Shown: piece after piece, positions 44,988-53,807 of the stretch
Position numbering within the stretch: position 1 is the stretch's first letter
Layout of the letters: every line of letters begins with the position of its first letter
NCBI RefSeq assembly: GCF_014206815.1
Contig: NZ_JACHNP010000001.1
Coordinates: 62,001 to 126,000, forward strand
Reading direction: 5' to 3'
Origin: Xanthomonas sp. F10
GTDB lineage: Bacteria > Pseudomonadota > Gammaproteobacteria > Xanthomonadales > Xanthomonadaceae
DNA length: 64,000 bases
The notes under the pieces: model-generated
Database searches by the model: none
What the model was told of the DNA's origin: nothing
The model's input: the letters and a program-made list of their open reading frames with translations, nothing else
Position numbers and translations under genes: made by a program

Positions 44988-47228
44988 CTACCAATCCAGC
45001 GCCAGGCTGACCGAGACGTTGCGCCCGGCGCCGGTATAGCGATCGAGCACCGCGCTGCTGGCCAGGGTCGCGCCGGGCAGCATGTTCCAGTCGATATAGC
45101 GGCGGTCGGCCAGGTTGAACACGCCCACGTCCAGCCGCGCGCCTTCGGTGAAGTGCCAGTGCGCGAGCAGGTCCAGGGTCGCGTAGCCGGCCGGCGTGTA
45201 GTAGGTGGCCAGTTCCGGTCGGCGCTTCTTCGCCACCGCGGTGGCGACCAGTTGCGTGCCCCAGGTGCTGCGGTCGTAGCCCAGGCCGAGCACGCCGCGC
45301 AGCGGATCCACCGAATTGAGCGGCGTGCCGTCGGTGCGGTTGTCGCCGCGCGCATAAGCGGCGCTGGCCTGCAGCGACCAGCCGGCCCAGCGCGCATCGA
45401 GTGCACCGAAGTCGATGCCGGCCTTGGCCTCCACGCCGCGGATGGTCACCCGGTCGACGTTGCGCGACTGATACAGCATCAGGCCGTCGGCGTTGAAGCC
45501 AACGAAGCGATAGGACTCGATGAAGTCGCGGTAGGCGTTGCGGTAGGCGCTCAGGCCGGCGTAGATCGCGGTACCGGCGTAGCGCACGCCCAGCTCGGCG
45601 CCGCGGCTGGTCTCCGGCTTCAGGTCGGGATTGGCGATCGCGGTGTAGCCGATCAGCAGATTGGTGAAGCCGATATTGACGTCGTTGTACGGCGGGGCGC
45701 GGAAGCCGTGCGCATAGTTGGCGTACAGCGACCAGGCGTCGTCCAGGCGCCAGATCACGCCGAGCTTGGGCGAGACGTTGCGGTCGCTGATCTTCTTCGC
45801 CGTCACGCCGGGATTGTCGGTGGCGAAGATCGCATCGACCTGCGGCGACAGCCGGTAGTAGTCGGCACGTAGCGCCGGCGTCAGGCTGAAGCGGCCGTCG
45901 GCCAGGGCGATCTCGTCCTGGAGGTAGGCACCGGCCTTGATCGTCTCGGTGATCGGGAAATCACGGACCGGGAAGGTCTCCATGCCCACGGTCTTGCTGA
46001 TCGCCCCGGTGCGCAGGTTCAACGTGTGGCCGTCGCGCTTCTCGTGGGTATCGGTGTGCGACAGATCGATGCCGTAGCTGATGTCGTGCACGACGCGGCC
46101 CTGGTCCACCCGCTTGTGCAGGTTGGCCTGCAGCCCGTACAGGCGCTGGTCGAAGTCGTGCTCCATGTGCCGCAGCGTCGCGTTGCTGCGGCGCTCGTCG
46201 GTGCGCTGCAGGCTCTGGCTGTCCTGGCGGTACAACTGCCACTGCAGGTCGTCGGCGAGCCACGTGGCGAGTTGGTCCACCTCGTGGCCCAGCGACACGC
46301 GGGCGCGGGTCTGGTGGTCGCGGCCACGCTGCGACAGGATGCTGGCGGTGACGTTGCTCAGCGCATCGATGCGGGAATAGTCCTCGTTGCCTTCCACCGT
46401 AAGCTTCCAGCGCTGGTTGGCGCTGGGCGCGTAGACCAGCTTGCTGAGCAGGCTGCGGCCATCGCTGTTGAGCGGATTGGGCGCGGTGCGGGCGGCGCCG
46501 ATGCTGCGGTTGTCGCCCTGGGTCTCGCTTTCCTGGCCCTGGCGATGGCTGACCGCGGCCATGCCGCTCCAGCGGTCGCCGCCGAAGGCGACCAGCGCGC
46601 CGGCGAACAGGCCCTTCCACTCGCTCTCGTAGCCGAACTTCAGGCCGACGTAGCTGTCCTTTCCCGGCGCCAGGTAGTCGGCCGGATCCTTGGTGACGTA
46701 GGCCACCACGCCGCCGAGCGCATCGGAGCCATACAGCGCGCTGGCCGGGCCGCGCACGATCTCCACGCGCTTGAGCGTGTCCATGTCGACGAAGTTACGG
46801 TTGGCGTTGAGGTAGCTGCCGAAGCTGAAGTTGTCCGAGACCGGGATGCCGTCGGTCTGGATCAGCACGCGGTTGCCGTCCAGGCCACGGATGCGGATGC
46901 CGGAGATGCCGCTGAAGCGGCCGCTGTTGCCGGTGGCGGACACGCCCGGCGTGTAGCGCAACAGGTCCTTCAGGTCGTGGACCAGGGCGCGATCCATCTG
47001 TTCGCGGTCGATCACATCGACGCTGCCGGGCACATCGACGATGGCGCGTTGGGTGCGGGTGGCAGTGACCTGCAGGCGATCGAAATCGCGGACGGCGGAC
47101 GCCGCACTGGCGTCGGCGTCAGCGTTGGAGGACGAGACAGGGGCGGATGCGGGAGCGGCATGCGCGCAGGAGGCCAGGGCCAGCCACAGCGCGCCGGTCA
47201 GCGGAGTGGTACGGAACATGGAGAGCAT
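44988..47228 (-). CDS. TonB-dependent haem/haemoglobin-type receptor
   Basis: A 746-residue outer-membrane receptor. Signal peptide: FRTTPLTGALWLALASCAHA. Plug domain: QMDRALVHDLKDLLRYTPGV, then FSGISGIRIRGLDGNRVLIQ and EIVRGPASALYGSDALGGVV. The barrel ends in a typical aromatic C-terminus (VSLALDW). It has the haem-receptor boxes HGFRAPPYND and ANPDLKPETSRGAELG, but no histidine between them. Candidate starts are 47258 (GTG), 47228 and 47219. It follows hemP, is under the Fur box at 47629 and precedes two accessory genes. Confidence 0.88.
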   Translation of the reverse strand: MLSMFRTTPLTGALWLALASCAHAAPASAPVSSSNADADASAASAVRDFDRLQVTATRTQRAIVDVPGSVDVIDREQMDRALVHDLKDLLRYTPGVSATGNSGRFSGISGIRIRGLDGNRVLIQTDGIPVSDNFSFGSYLNANRNFVDMDTLKRVEIVRGPASALYGSDALGGVVAYVTKDPADYLAPGKDSYVGLKFGYESEWKGLFAGALVAFGGDRWSGMAAVSHRQGQESETQGDNRSIGAARTAPNPLNSDGRSLLSKLVYAPSANQRWKLTVEGNEDYSRIDALSNVTASILSQRGRDHQTRARVSLGHEVDQLATWLADDLQWQLYRQDSQSLQRTDERRSNATLRHMEHDFDQRLYGLQANLHKRVDQGRVVHDISYGIDLSHTDTHEKRDGHTLNLRTGAISKTVGMETFPVRDFPITETIKAGAYLQDEIALADGRFSLTPALRADYYRLSPQVDAIFATDNPGVTAKKISDRNVSPKLGVIWRLDDAWSLYANYAHGFRAPPYNDVNIGFTNLLIGYTAIANPDLKPETSRGAELGVRYAGTAIYAGLSAYRNAYRDFIESYRFVGFNADGLMLYQSRNVDRVTIRGVEAKAGIDFGALDARWAGWSLQASAAYARGDNRTDGTPLNSVDPLRGVLGLGYDRSTWGTQLVATAVAKKRRPELATYYTPAGYATLDLLAHWHFTEGARLDVGVFNLADRRYIDWNMLPGATLASSAVLDRYTGAGRNVSVSLALDW

Positions 47229-47396
47229 CGGTGGTCGCGGAAGACCCTCGACCGGCACGGCGCGGGGTCCGCGCCTGGCCGAGGGGGAGAGAGAAGGATC
47301 GCGACTGCGAGGCGGCCGCGGCCGACGCGCAGGGGCGTCGGCCAGGTGGCGGCAGATCGAGCGGGGAGGCCGGCCGCGCGCGGCGGCCGGACGGCG

Positions 47397-47597
47397 TTAC
47401 TTGGTCAGGATCAGCTTGTCGTTGCTGGTGTGGCGCAGGCGATAGACACGGTCGCCGTGCTGGATCAGCACTTCGCGGCGACCCTTGAGCAGCGCCTGGC
47501 TGCTGATGGTTTCTTCGGCCGGCACCGCGCGCGGCACGGTGCGCTCGCGCAGGCTCAGGGTTTCGGGGTGACGCAACAGCACGGGTTGAGCGGTCAT
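47397..47597 (-). CDS. hemP: Hemin uptake protein HemP
   Basis: A 66-residue small protein typical of haem uptake loci and used as a haem-responsive activator in some bacteria. The diagnostic C-terminus is KGRREVLIQHGDRVYRLRHT followed by SNDKLILTK. First gene of the operon running down to the terminator at 43341; a near-perfect Fur box lies 32 bases upstream of the ATG. Confidence 0.92.
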   Translation of the reverse strand: MTAQPVLLRHPETLSLRERTVPRAVPAEETISSQALLKGRREVLIQHGDRVYRLRHTSNDKLILTK

Positions 47598-47628
47598 GGT
47601 CGGACTCCATCCACGGGGTGCATCGAGA

Positions 47629-47643
47629 TGATAATGATTCTCA
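47629..47643 (-). promoter_or_regulatory. Fur box upstream of hemP
   Basis: Read on the minus strand TGAGAATCATTATCA, matching the 7-1-7 Fur consensus TGATAATNATTATCA at 14 of 15 positions. It lies 32 bases before the hemP start in an AT-rich patch, so Fur-iron should repress the hemP operon. Confidence 0.9.
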
Positions 47644-47770
47644 ATACTTAATCAAGACCCATTCTCGACCATTTCGATTCGCGATCACGATCGGAACCGC
47701 AAAAACCAAAGACACGGAAAATCGAAGGCGCGCCAGCGACGGCCGGCGCGGCGACGCCGGCCCGCAGTGG

Positions 47771-48742
47771 CTACGCCAGCGCGGACTCGACCCTGCCCCA
47801 CCACGCCGGATCGTCGCGCTCGGCCAGGTCTAGCGCGGCCAGGTTTTCCAGCAACTGCGCGACCCGGCTGGCGCCCAGGATCACCGTGGACACATGCGGG
47901 TTGCGCAGGCACCAGGCGATCGCCAGCGCCGCCGGCGCCACGCCCTCGGCCGCAGCCAGCGCGGTGAAGGCGCGCGCGCGCTCGACCCGGCGCTGCGCCG
48001 GCGGCCCGATCACCTCCTGCTGCAGCCAGGCGTTGCGCTCCTGGCCCAGCCGCGAGGCCGGATCGATGCCGTCGTTGTACTTGCCGGTGAGCAGGCCCGA
48101 GGCCAGCGGCGACCAGATGGTGGTGCCCAGGCCGAGTTCGGCGTACAGCGGCGCGTACTCCTGCTCCACGCGCTGGCGATGCAGCAGGTTGTACTGGGGC
48201 TGTTCCATCGACGGCCCGTGCAGACCCAGCGCACGCGCCACCTGCGCCGCCTCGCGAATGCGCTCGGCCGGCCACTCGGAGGTGCCCCAGTACAGCACCT
48301 TGCCCTGGCGGATCAGCGCGTCCATCGCGCGCACGGTTTCCTCCAACGGCGTGTCCGGGTCGGGGCGATGGCAGTAGTACAGATCCAGGTAGTCCACCCG
48401 CAAGCGCTTGAGTGCGGCATGGCAGGCATCGGTGACGTGCTTGCGCGAGAGCCCGCGCTGGGTCGGGCGCGGCGACTCCACGGCGCCGAAGTAGACCTTG
48501 CTGGACACGCAGAAGCCGTCGCGCGGCAGCCGCAGGTCGGCGATCACATCGCCCATCACCTGCTCGGCGCGGCCGTGCGCATAGACCTCGGCGTTGTCGA
48601 AGAAGTTGATGCCGTGGTCCCAGGCGGCGGCGATCAGGTTGCGCGCTTCGTCGCGGCCGGTCTGCCCGCCGAAGTTGATCCAGGCGCCGAACGACAGCGC
48701 CGACAGTTGCAGCCCGGTGGCACCGAGGCGACGGTAATGCAT
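47771..48742 (-). CDS. Aldo/keto reductase (potassium-channel beta-subunit-like)
   Basis: A 323-residue NADPH-dependent reductase. AGGAGG precedes the ATG by eight bases. It starts MHYRRLGATGLQLSALSFGA; the tetrad residues are in INFFDNAEVYAHGRAEQVMG (D and Y), VSSKVYFGAVESPR (K) and DLYYCHRPDPDTPLEETVRA (H). EQPQYNLLHRQRVEQEYAPL and GTTIWSPLASGLLTGKYNDG are hallmarks of the Shaker beta-subunit-like group. It stands alone with its stop about 130 bases from the hemP upstream region. Physiological substrate unknown. Confidence 0.92.
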   Translation of the reverse strand: MHYRRLGATGLQLSALSFGAWINFGGQTGRDEARNLIAAAWDHGINFFDNAEVYAHGRAEQVMGDVIADLRLPRDGFCVSSKVYFGAVESPRPTQRGLSRKHVTDACHAALKRLRVDYLDLYYCHRPDPDTPLEETVRAMDALIRQGKVLYWGTSEWPAERIREAAQVARALGLHGPSMEQPQYNLLHRQRVEQEYAPLYAELGLGTTIWSPLASGLLTGKYNDGIDPASRLGQERNAWLQQEVIGPPAQRRVERARAFTALAAAEGVAPAALAIAWCLRNPHVSTVILGASRVAQLLENLAALDLAERDDPAWWGRVESALA

Positions 48743-48971
48743 GGCAACTCCTCCTGCTGAGCGAACCCGCGGCACGGCCGCGGTCGGCCGCACAGTGTAG
48801 CGGTCCTGCCGCGAGGCCCCGTCGGCATCGCCGCACCTGCGGCAGCGGGGCGCCCTGCTCTTCCGAATCCCCACTCCCCACTCCCGAACCCCCGACTGAA
48901 CACCGCTCGCCTTGCCGGCCGTCACCCCCTGCACTAGGCTTCCCCTCTTTGGTCGGGGACCGGGGACGCAG

Positions 48972-50270
48972 ATGGTCGAGGGATTGGGAAGGATCGGCTT
49001 CGGCCTGTTCGGTTTGGCGGTGTTGATCGGGATCACCTGGCTGTTCTCCAACAACCGCCGAGCGGTGGACTGGAAGCTGGTCGCGACCGGCCTCGTGCTG
49101 CAGATCGGTTTCGCCTCGCTGGTGCTGCTGGTCCCGGGCGGGCGCGAGGTGTTCGACTGGCTCGGCCAGGTGTTCGTGAAGGTGCTGAGCTTCGTCAACG
49201 AAGGCTCCAGCTTCATCTTCGGCAGCCTGCTCGACACCAAGACCTACGGCTTCATCTTCGCCTTCCAGGTGCTGCCGACCATCATCTTCTTCTCCGCGCT
49301 GATGGGCGTGCTGTACCACCTGGGGGTGATGCAGGCGGTGGTGCGGGTGATGGCCTGGGCGATCACCAAGGTGATGCGCGTGTCCGGCGCCGAGACCACC
49401 AGCGTCTGCGCCAGCGTGTTCATCGGCCAGACCGAGGCGCCGCTGACGGTGCGCCCCTACATCCCGCGCATGACCGAGTCCGAGCTGCTGACGATGATGA
49501 TCGGCGGCATGGCGCACATCGCCGGCGGCGTGCTGGCGGCCTACGTGGGCATGCTCGGCGGCGGCGACCCGGCGCAGCAGGCGTTCTACGCCAAGCATCT
49601 GCTGGCGGCCAGCATCATGGCCGCGCCGGCGACGCTGGTGGTGGCCAAGCTGCTGATCCCGGAGACCGGCACGCCGCTGACCCGTGGCACGGTCAAGATG
49701 GAAGTGGAGAAGACCACCAGCAACGTGATCGACGCCGCCGCCGCCGGTGCTGGCGACGGCCTGCGCCTGGCGCTGAACATCGGCGCGATGCTGCTGGCGT
49801 TCATCGCCCTGATCGCGCTGGTCAACGCGCCGCTGACCTGGCTCGGCGACGTCACCGGCCTGGCCAGCGCGCTGGGCCGCCCGACCAACCTGTCCACCAT
49901 CTTCGGCTACGTGCTGGCGCCGGTGGCCTGGGTGATCGGCACGCCGTGGCCGGATGCGACCACGGTCGGTTCGCTGATCGGCCAGAAGGTGGTCATCAAC
50001 GAATTCGTCGCGTATACCGAGCTGTCGCGTATCGTCCAGGGCCAGGTGCCGGGCGTGAGCCTGAGCGCGGAAGGCCGGCTGGTCGCCACCTATGCGCTGT
50101 GCGGCTTCGCCAACTTCAGCTCGATCGCGATCCAGATCGGCGGCATTGGCGGCCTGGCCCCCGAGCGCCGCCACGACCTGGCCCGCTTCGGCCTGCGTGC
50201 GGTGCTGGGCGGCTCGATCGCCACGTTCATGACCGCGACCATCGCCGGGGTGCTGTCGCACTTCGCCTGA
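48972..50270 (+). CDS. nupC: NupC-family concentrative nucleoside transporter
   Basis: A 432-residue inner-membrane nucleoside:cation symporter. The start at 48972 follows the family N-terminus (MVEGLGRIGFGLFGLAVLIG). CNT-family motifs: FAFQVLPTIIFFSALMGVLY, SGAETTSVCASVFIGQTEAP and LTVRPYIPRMTESELLTMM, then KVVINEFVAYTELSR and YALCGFANFSSIAIQIGGIG. The next gene, a ribokinase, starts 60 bases on, suggesting a nucleoside uptake and ribose phosphorylation unit. Confidence 0.94.
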   Translation: MVEGLGRIGFGLFGLAVLIGITWLFSNNRRAVDWKLVATGLVLQIGFASLVLLVPGGREVFDWLGQVFVKVLSFVNEGSSFIFGSLLDTKTYGFIFAFQVLPTIIFFSALMGVLYHLGVMQAVVRVMAWAITKVMRVSGAETTSVCASVFIGQTEAPLTVRPYIPRMTESELLTMMIGGMAHIAGGVLAAYVGMLGGGDPAQQAFYAKHLLAASIMAAPATLVVAKLLIPETGTPLTRGTVKMEVEKTTSNVIDAAAAGAGDGLRLALNIGAMLLAFIALIALVNAPLTWLGDVTGLASALGRPTNLSTIFGYVLAPVAWVIGTPWPDATTVGSLIGQKVVINEFVAYTELSRIVQGQVPGVSLSAEGRLVATYALCGFANFSSIAIQIGGIGGLAPERRHDLARFGLRAVLGGSIATFMTATIAGVLSHFA

Positions 50271-50330
50271 TCCGGCCGCAGCATCCGCTACATCGTTTTC
50301 CTTTTTTCAGTTCCAGTCGAGAAGCAGTAC

Positions 50331-51293
50331 ATGCCTATGAGTTCGGTCATCGTCGTCGGTTCGTTCAATGTCGACCATGTGTGGCGTTGCGAGAATCTGC
50401 CCGCACCGGGGGCGACCATCGCCGGCCGCTACAGCACCGGCCCCGGCGGCAAGGGCTTCAACCAGGCGGTGGCGGCGGCCCGCGCTGGCGCGCGCACCAG
50501 CTTCGTCTGCGCGCTCGGCGACGATGCCGGCGGCGCGATGGCGCGCGGCCTGGCGGCGCAGGACGGCATCGCCCTGGTCGCCGAGGCCAGCACCGAGCCG
50601 ACCGGCACCGGCGGCATCTACGTCGACGGCCACGGCCGCAACACCATCGTCATCGGCGCCGGCGCCAACGCCGCGCTGAGCCTGGACTTCGTGCAGGCGC
50701 AGCGCGCGCTGCTGGGCTCGGCGCGGGTGCTGCTGGCGCAGCTGGAGTCGCCGATCGAGACCATCGAGGCCACCCTGGCGCTGGCGCGCGAGGCCGGCCT
50801 GACCACGGTGCTCAATGCCGCCCCGGCCAACGCGCAAACCAGCATCGGCCTGCTCAAGCTGGCCGACGTGCTGACTCCCAACGAAACCGAGTTCGCCGCC
50901 CTGCTCGCGCGCCACGTCGGCGTGCGCGTGGACGCCGACGATGTCGCCGCCACCGATGGCGGCAGCCTGCATGCGCTGTGCCGCAAGCTGCTGCCGGGCG
51001 GCACCGTGGTGGTGACGCTGGGCGCGGTCGGCGCGTTCATCTCGCACCCCGAGGATCGCCTGCTCGGCGACACCCAGCCCTATTACCGGATCGGCGCCGA
51101 AGCCGCGCACACCGTGGACACCACCGGTGCCGGCGATGCCTTCAACGGCGCCCTGGTGGCCTCGCTGGCGCAATCGCCGAACGCCGCGTTCGCCACCCAC
51201 GTGCGCTTCGCCAACCACTACGCGGCGCGCTCCACCGAAGCCGAGGGCGCGGCGGCGTCGATGCCCAAGCTGACCCCGGACAGCGCCGGCTGA
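50331..51293 (+). CDS. rbsK: Ribokinase-family sugar kinase
   Basis: A 320-residue PfkB-family kinase that would phosphorylate ribose released from nucleosides. GAGAAG precedes the ATG. Motifs: VVGSFNVDHVWRCENLPAPG, the substrate-binding GPGGKGFNQAVAAARAGA, DVLTPNETEFAALLAR, and the ATP/anion-hole signature HTVDTTGAGDAFNGALVASL with the catalytic D. It follows nupC. Other PfkB substrates cannot be excluded. Confidence 0.9.
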   Translation: MPMSSVIVVGSFNVDHVWRCENLPAPGATIAGRYSTGPGGKGFNQAVAAARAGARTSFVCALGDDAGGAMARGLAAQDGIALVAEASTEPTGTGGIYVDGHGRNTIVIGAGANAALSLDFVQAQRALLGSARVLLAQLESPIETIEATLALAREAGLTTVLNAAPANAQTSIGLLKLADVLTPNETEFAALLARHVGVRVDADDVAATDGGSLHALCRKLLPGGTVVVTLGAVGAFISHPEDRLLGDTQPYYRIGAEAAHTVDTTGAGDAFNGALVASLAQSPNAAFATHVRFANHYAARSTEAEGAAASMPKLTPDSAG

Positions 51294-51374
51294 CGTGTCA
51301 TTGTCCGGCAGCCGCTGGGCTGCCGGTGCGTCCTGTCACGCGGTGTAGCGTGACGCGGCACGCTTTGCCGCCGG

Positions 51375-51402
51375 TTGACATAAGAATAATTCTCACTAAC
51401 AT
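51375..51402 (+). promoter_or_regulatory. Fur-regulated promoter of the TonB receptor
   Basis: TTGACA (51375-51380) and TAACAT (51397-51402) are separated by 16 bases. Between them TAAGAATAATTCTCA (51381-51395) matches the Fur 7-1-7 consensus at 11 of 14 fixed positions, so bound Fur would cover the spacer and block RNA polymerase. The predicted transcript starts about 13 bases before the ATG at 51422. Confidence 0.85.
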
Positions 51403-51421
51403 CCGCAGCCACTTTCGTCAC

Positions 51422-53557
51422 ATGGCTGAACCGATCATGTCTTTGCACCCACGCCCGGCGGCGCTCGTGACGGCACTGCTTGCCGCCTCTTCCCTACCCG
51501 TCGCACAAGCCGAGGACGTGGTCCAACTCGACCGGGTCAATGTCTCGGCCAGCACCAGCCGCCTGCCGGATTCGGCGGCGGCACTACCCAACACCATCAC
51601 CGTGATCGACCAGGCGCAACTGCGCGAGCAACTGGCGCTGACTCAGGACGTGTCGCAAGTGCTGGCCAACCTGATTCCCTCGTTCTCGCCCTCGCGGCAG
51701 AAACTCACCACCTCGGGGGAGACGCTGCGCGGACGCAAGCCGCTGTACCTAGTCGACGGGGTGCCGCAGTCCACGCCGCTGCGCGAAGGCGGCCGCGACG
51801 GGCACACCATCGATCCGGCGATGATCGAGCGCATCGAGGTGATCCACGGCGCCAATGCGCTGCAGGGCCTGGGCGCATCCGGCGGCATCATCAACATCAT
51901 CACCAAGCGCGCACCGCGCCAGGATGGGCAGAGCTTTCAGGAGATCGGCGTGGCCGGCAGCAGTGCGCTGCCGCACCGCGACGACAGCACGGGCTACCGT
52001 GCTTCCTATCTGTTCGGCACGCGCCGGGGCGCGTTCGACGCGGTGGCCGGCGCGTCATATGCACGCGAGGGCCTGTACTACGACGGCAACGGCCAGGCCG
52101 TCGGCGTGCAGGACACTCAGGGCGACCTGATGGATGCCAGCAGCCACGACCTGTTCGCCAAGCTGGGCTGGAACATCGATGCGCAGCGTCGGCTGCAATT
52201 GAATGCCAACCGCTACCAACTGCAGGGCGACAACGACTACCTCACCGTCCCCGGCAACATCGCCACGGGCCAACTGGCCACTTCGCGCCGTGGCCACAAG
52301 GACACCGCGGCGCCGCGTAATCGCTCCACGTCGCTGAGCCTGGACTACAGCGACAACGCACTGGCCGGTGGCTACCTGCAGGCGCAGGCCTACTGGGTGG
52401 ATTTCGCCGGCCTCTATGGCGGCAGCAACTTCGCCAACCTTCTCAACGATGGCCGCAGCGTGTTCGACCAGTCGCAGAACACCTCGCGCAAGCTCGGCGC
52501 CAAGACCAGTTGGTCGCGCGGCGACCTGTTCGGGCTGCCGCTACGGGTCACGCTCGGCCTGGACCTGGCCCGCGACCGCACTTACCAGGAACTGGTCCGC
52601 AGCGGCCTGAAGTGGGTGCCGGCGACCACCTACAGTTCGCTGTCGCCGTTCCTGCAGACCGAGTACCGCATCGCCTCGCACTGGCTGCTGAGCGCCGGCG
52701 TGCGCTACGAGCGCGGCACGCTGGAAGTGCGCGACTTCACCACGATCCCCAGCAACAACGGCGGCCAGTTCGTGCGCGGCGGCAAGCCCACCACCACCGA
52801 GACCCTGCCCAACGTCGGCCTGGTCTGGGAGGCCACCGACGCGCTGAAGCTGTACGCGTCGTACTCGGAGGGCTACACCGTGGCCGACATCGGCCGCGTG
52901 CTGCGCTCCATCGACGTGCCGAACCAGCGCGTGGACACCCTGGTCGACCTGCGCCCGGTGATCTCCGACAATCGCGAGATTGGCGTGGACTACGAGGATG
53001 GCCGCTGGCTGATCCACGGCGCCTATTACTGGTCCGACGCCAAGCGCGGCACCCGTCTGGACTACGACACCGCCACCGAAAGCTACCGCGTGGCGCGCGA
53101 GCGCACCGAGATCCAGGGATTCGAGGGCACCGTCACCTGGCAAGCCAGCGACAGCACGCGCCTTGGCATGGGCTACGCCACCGCCGATGCTCGCTACGAC
53201 AGCGACCGCGACGGCCGCGTCGACAGCGATATGCCCGGTGCCAGCGTCAGCCCGGACCGCATCACCGCCTTCTGGCAGCAGCAGTGGACCCCGGGCATTT
53301 CCACCCGCCTGCAGGGCAGCCACGCAGTCAGCCGCCGCTTCGACCTGCGCGGGCGGGAGGTGGCGCACTTCGGCGGCTACACCACGCTGGACCTGCAGAC
53401 CAGTATCGCGCTGTCGCGGGGACAGTTGAGCGTGGGCGTGGAGAACCTGCTCGATCGCCAGTACGTGAGCTATTACGCGCAGACCACCCCGCGCAACGAC
53501 ACCTACACCGCCGGCCGCGGTCGGGTACTGACCCTGGGCTGGAACGTGCGTTTCTGA
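51422..53557 (+). CDS. TonB-dependent siderophore-type receptor
   Basis: A 711-residue outer-membrane receptor. The start may be 51422 or 51437; the signal peptide ends VAQAED. Possible TonB box and plug: VVQLDRVNVSASTSRLPDSA, TSGETLRGRKPLYLVDGVPQ, and AMIERIEVIHGANALQGLGA then SGGIINIIT. The barrel ends in GRVLTLGWNVRF, a normal C-terminal aromatic. The plug is closest in feel to hydroxamate/carboxylate siderophore receptors, but the ligand is not certain. A Fur-controlled promoter precedes it; no transport genes follow, so it depends on shared TonB and ABC systems. Confidence 0.88.
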   Translation: MAEPIMSLHPRPAALVTALLAASSLPVAQAEDVVQLDRVNVSASTSRLPDSAAALPNTITVIDQAQLREQLALTQDVSQVLANLIPSFSPSRQKLTTSGETLRGRKPLYLVDGVPQSTPLREGGRDGHTIDPAMIERIEVIHGANALQGLGASGGIINIITKRAPRQDGQSFQEIGVAGSSALPHRDDSTGYRASYLFGTRRGAFDAVAGASYAREGLYYDGNGQAVGVQDTQGDLMDASSHDLFAKLGWNIDAQRRLQLNANRYQLQGDNDYLTVPGNIATGQLATSRRGHKDTAAPRNRSTSLSLDYSDNALAGGYLQAQAYWVDFAGLYGGSNFANLLNDGRSVFDQSQNTSRKLGAKTSWSRGDLFGLPLRVTLGLDLARDRTYQELVRSGLKWVPATTYSSLSPFLQTEYRIASHWLLSAGVRYERGTLEVRDFTTIPSNNGGQFVRGGKPTTTETLPNVGLVWEATDALKLYASYSEGYTVADIGRVLRSIDVPNQRVDTLVDLRPVISDNREIGVDYEDGRWLIHGAYYWSDAKRGTRLDYDTATESYRVARERTEIQGFEGTVTWQASDSTRLGMGYATADARYDSDRDGRVDSDMPGASVSPDRITAFWQQQWTPGISTRLQGSHAVSRRFDLRGREVAHFGGYTTLDLQTSIALSRGQLSVGVENLLDRQYVSYYAQTTPRNDTYTAGRGRVLTLGWNVRF

Positions 53558-53774
53558 CACGTCGAGCGGCGGGGCACGGCTATCGGCCTGCCCCGTCAGC
53601 GCGTGTGATGCACGCTGAAACCAGATGCGTCGGCCATTCGCAGTGCGGAGCCAACGCCGCGGACGCCCCCCCGGCAGAGAAGCGGCCCGTGACACGCTGA
53701 AAGGCGGCGTTGCGCCTCGCCCAGACGCCAGCGCGCGCCGCCTCTCAACGCGCCACAGGCCGCGTCGCACGCGT

Positions 53775-53801
53775 CTCAAAGTGCACAACACGCTCTAAAC
53801 T
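53775..53801 (+). promoter_or_regulatory. 27-bp promoter-like element before dusB
   Basis: Nearly the same as the element before apaG (23 of 27 bases, differing at positions 7, 8, 12 and 18). The -10-like TAAACT at 53796-53801 lies exactly seven bases before the dusB ATG, again implying a leaderless mRNA. Confidence 0.65.
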
Positions 53802-53807
53802 AGGCGC

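Noticed and set aside
48860-48900. Run of CCCCACTCCC-type units before nupC
   Set aside because: Short simple-sequence stretch typical of intergenic Xanthomonas DNA; no defined repeat boundaries.
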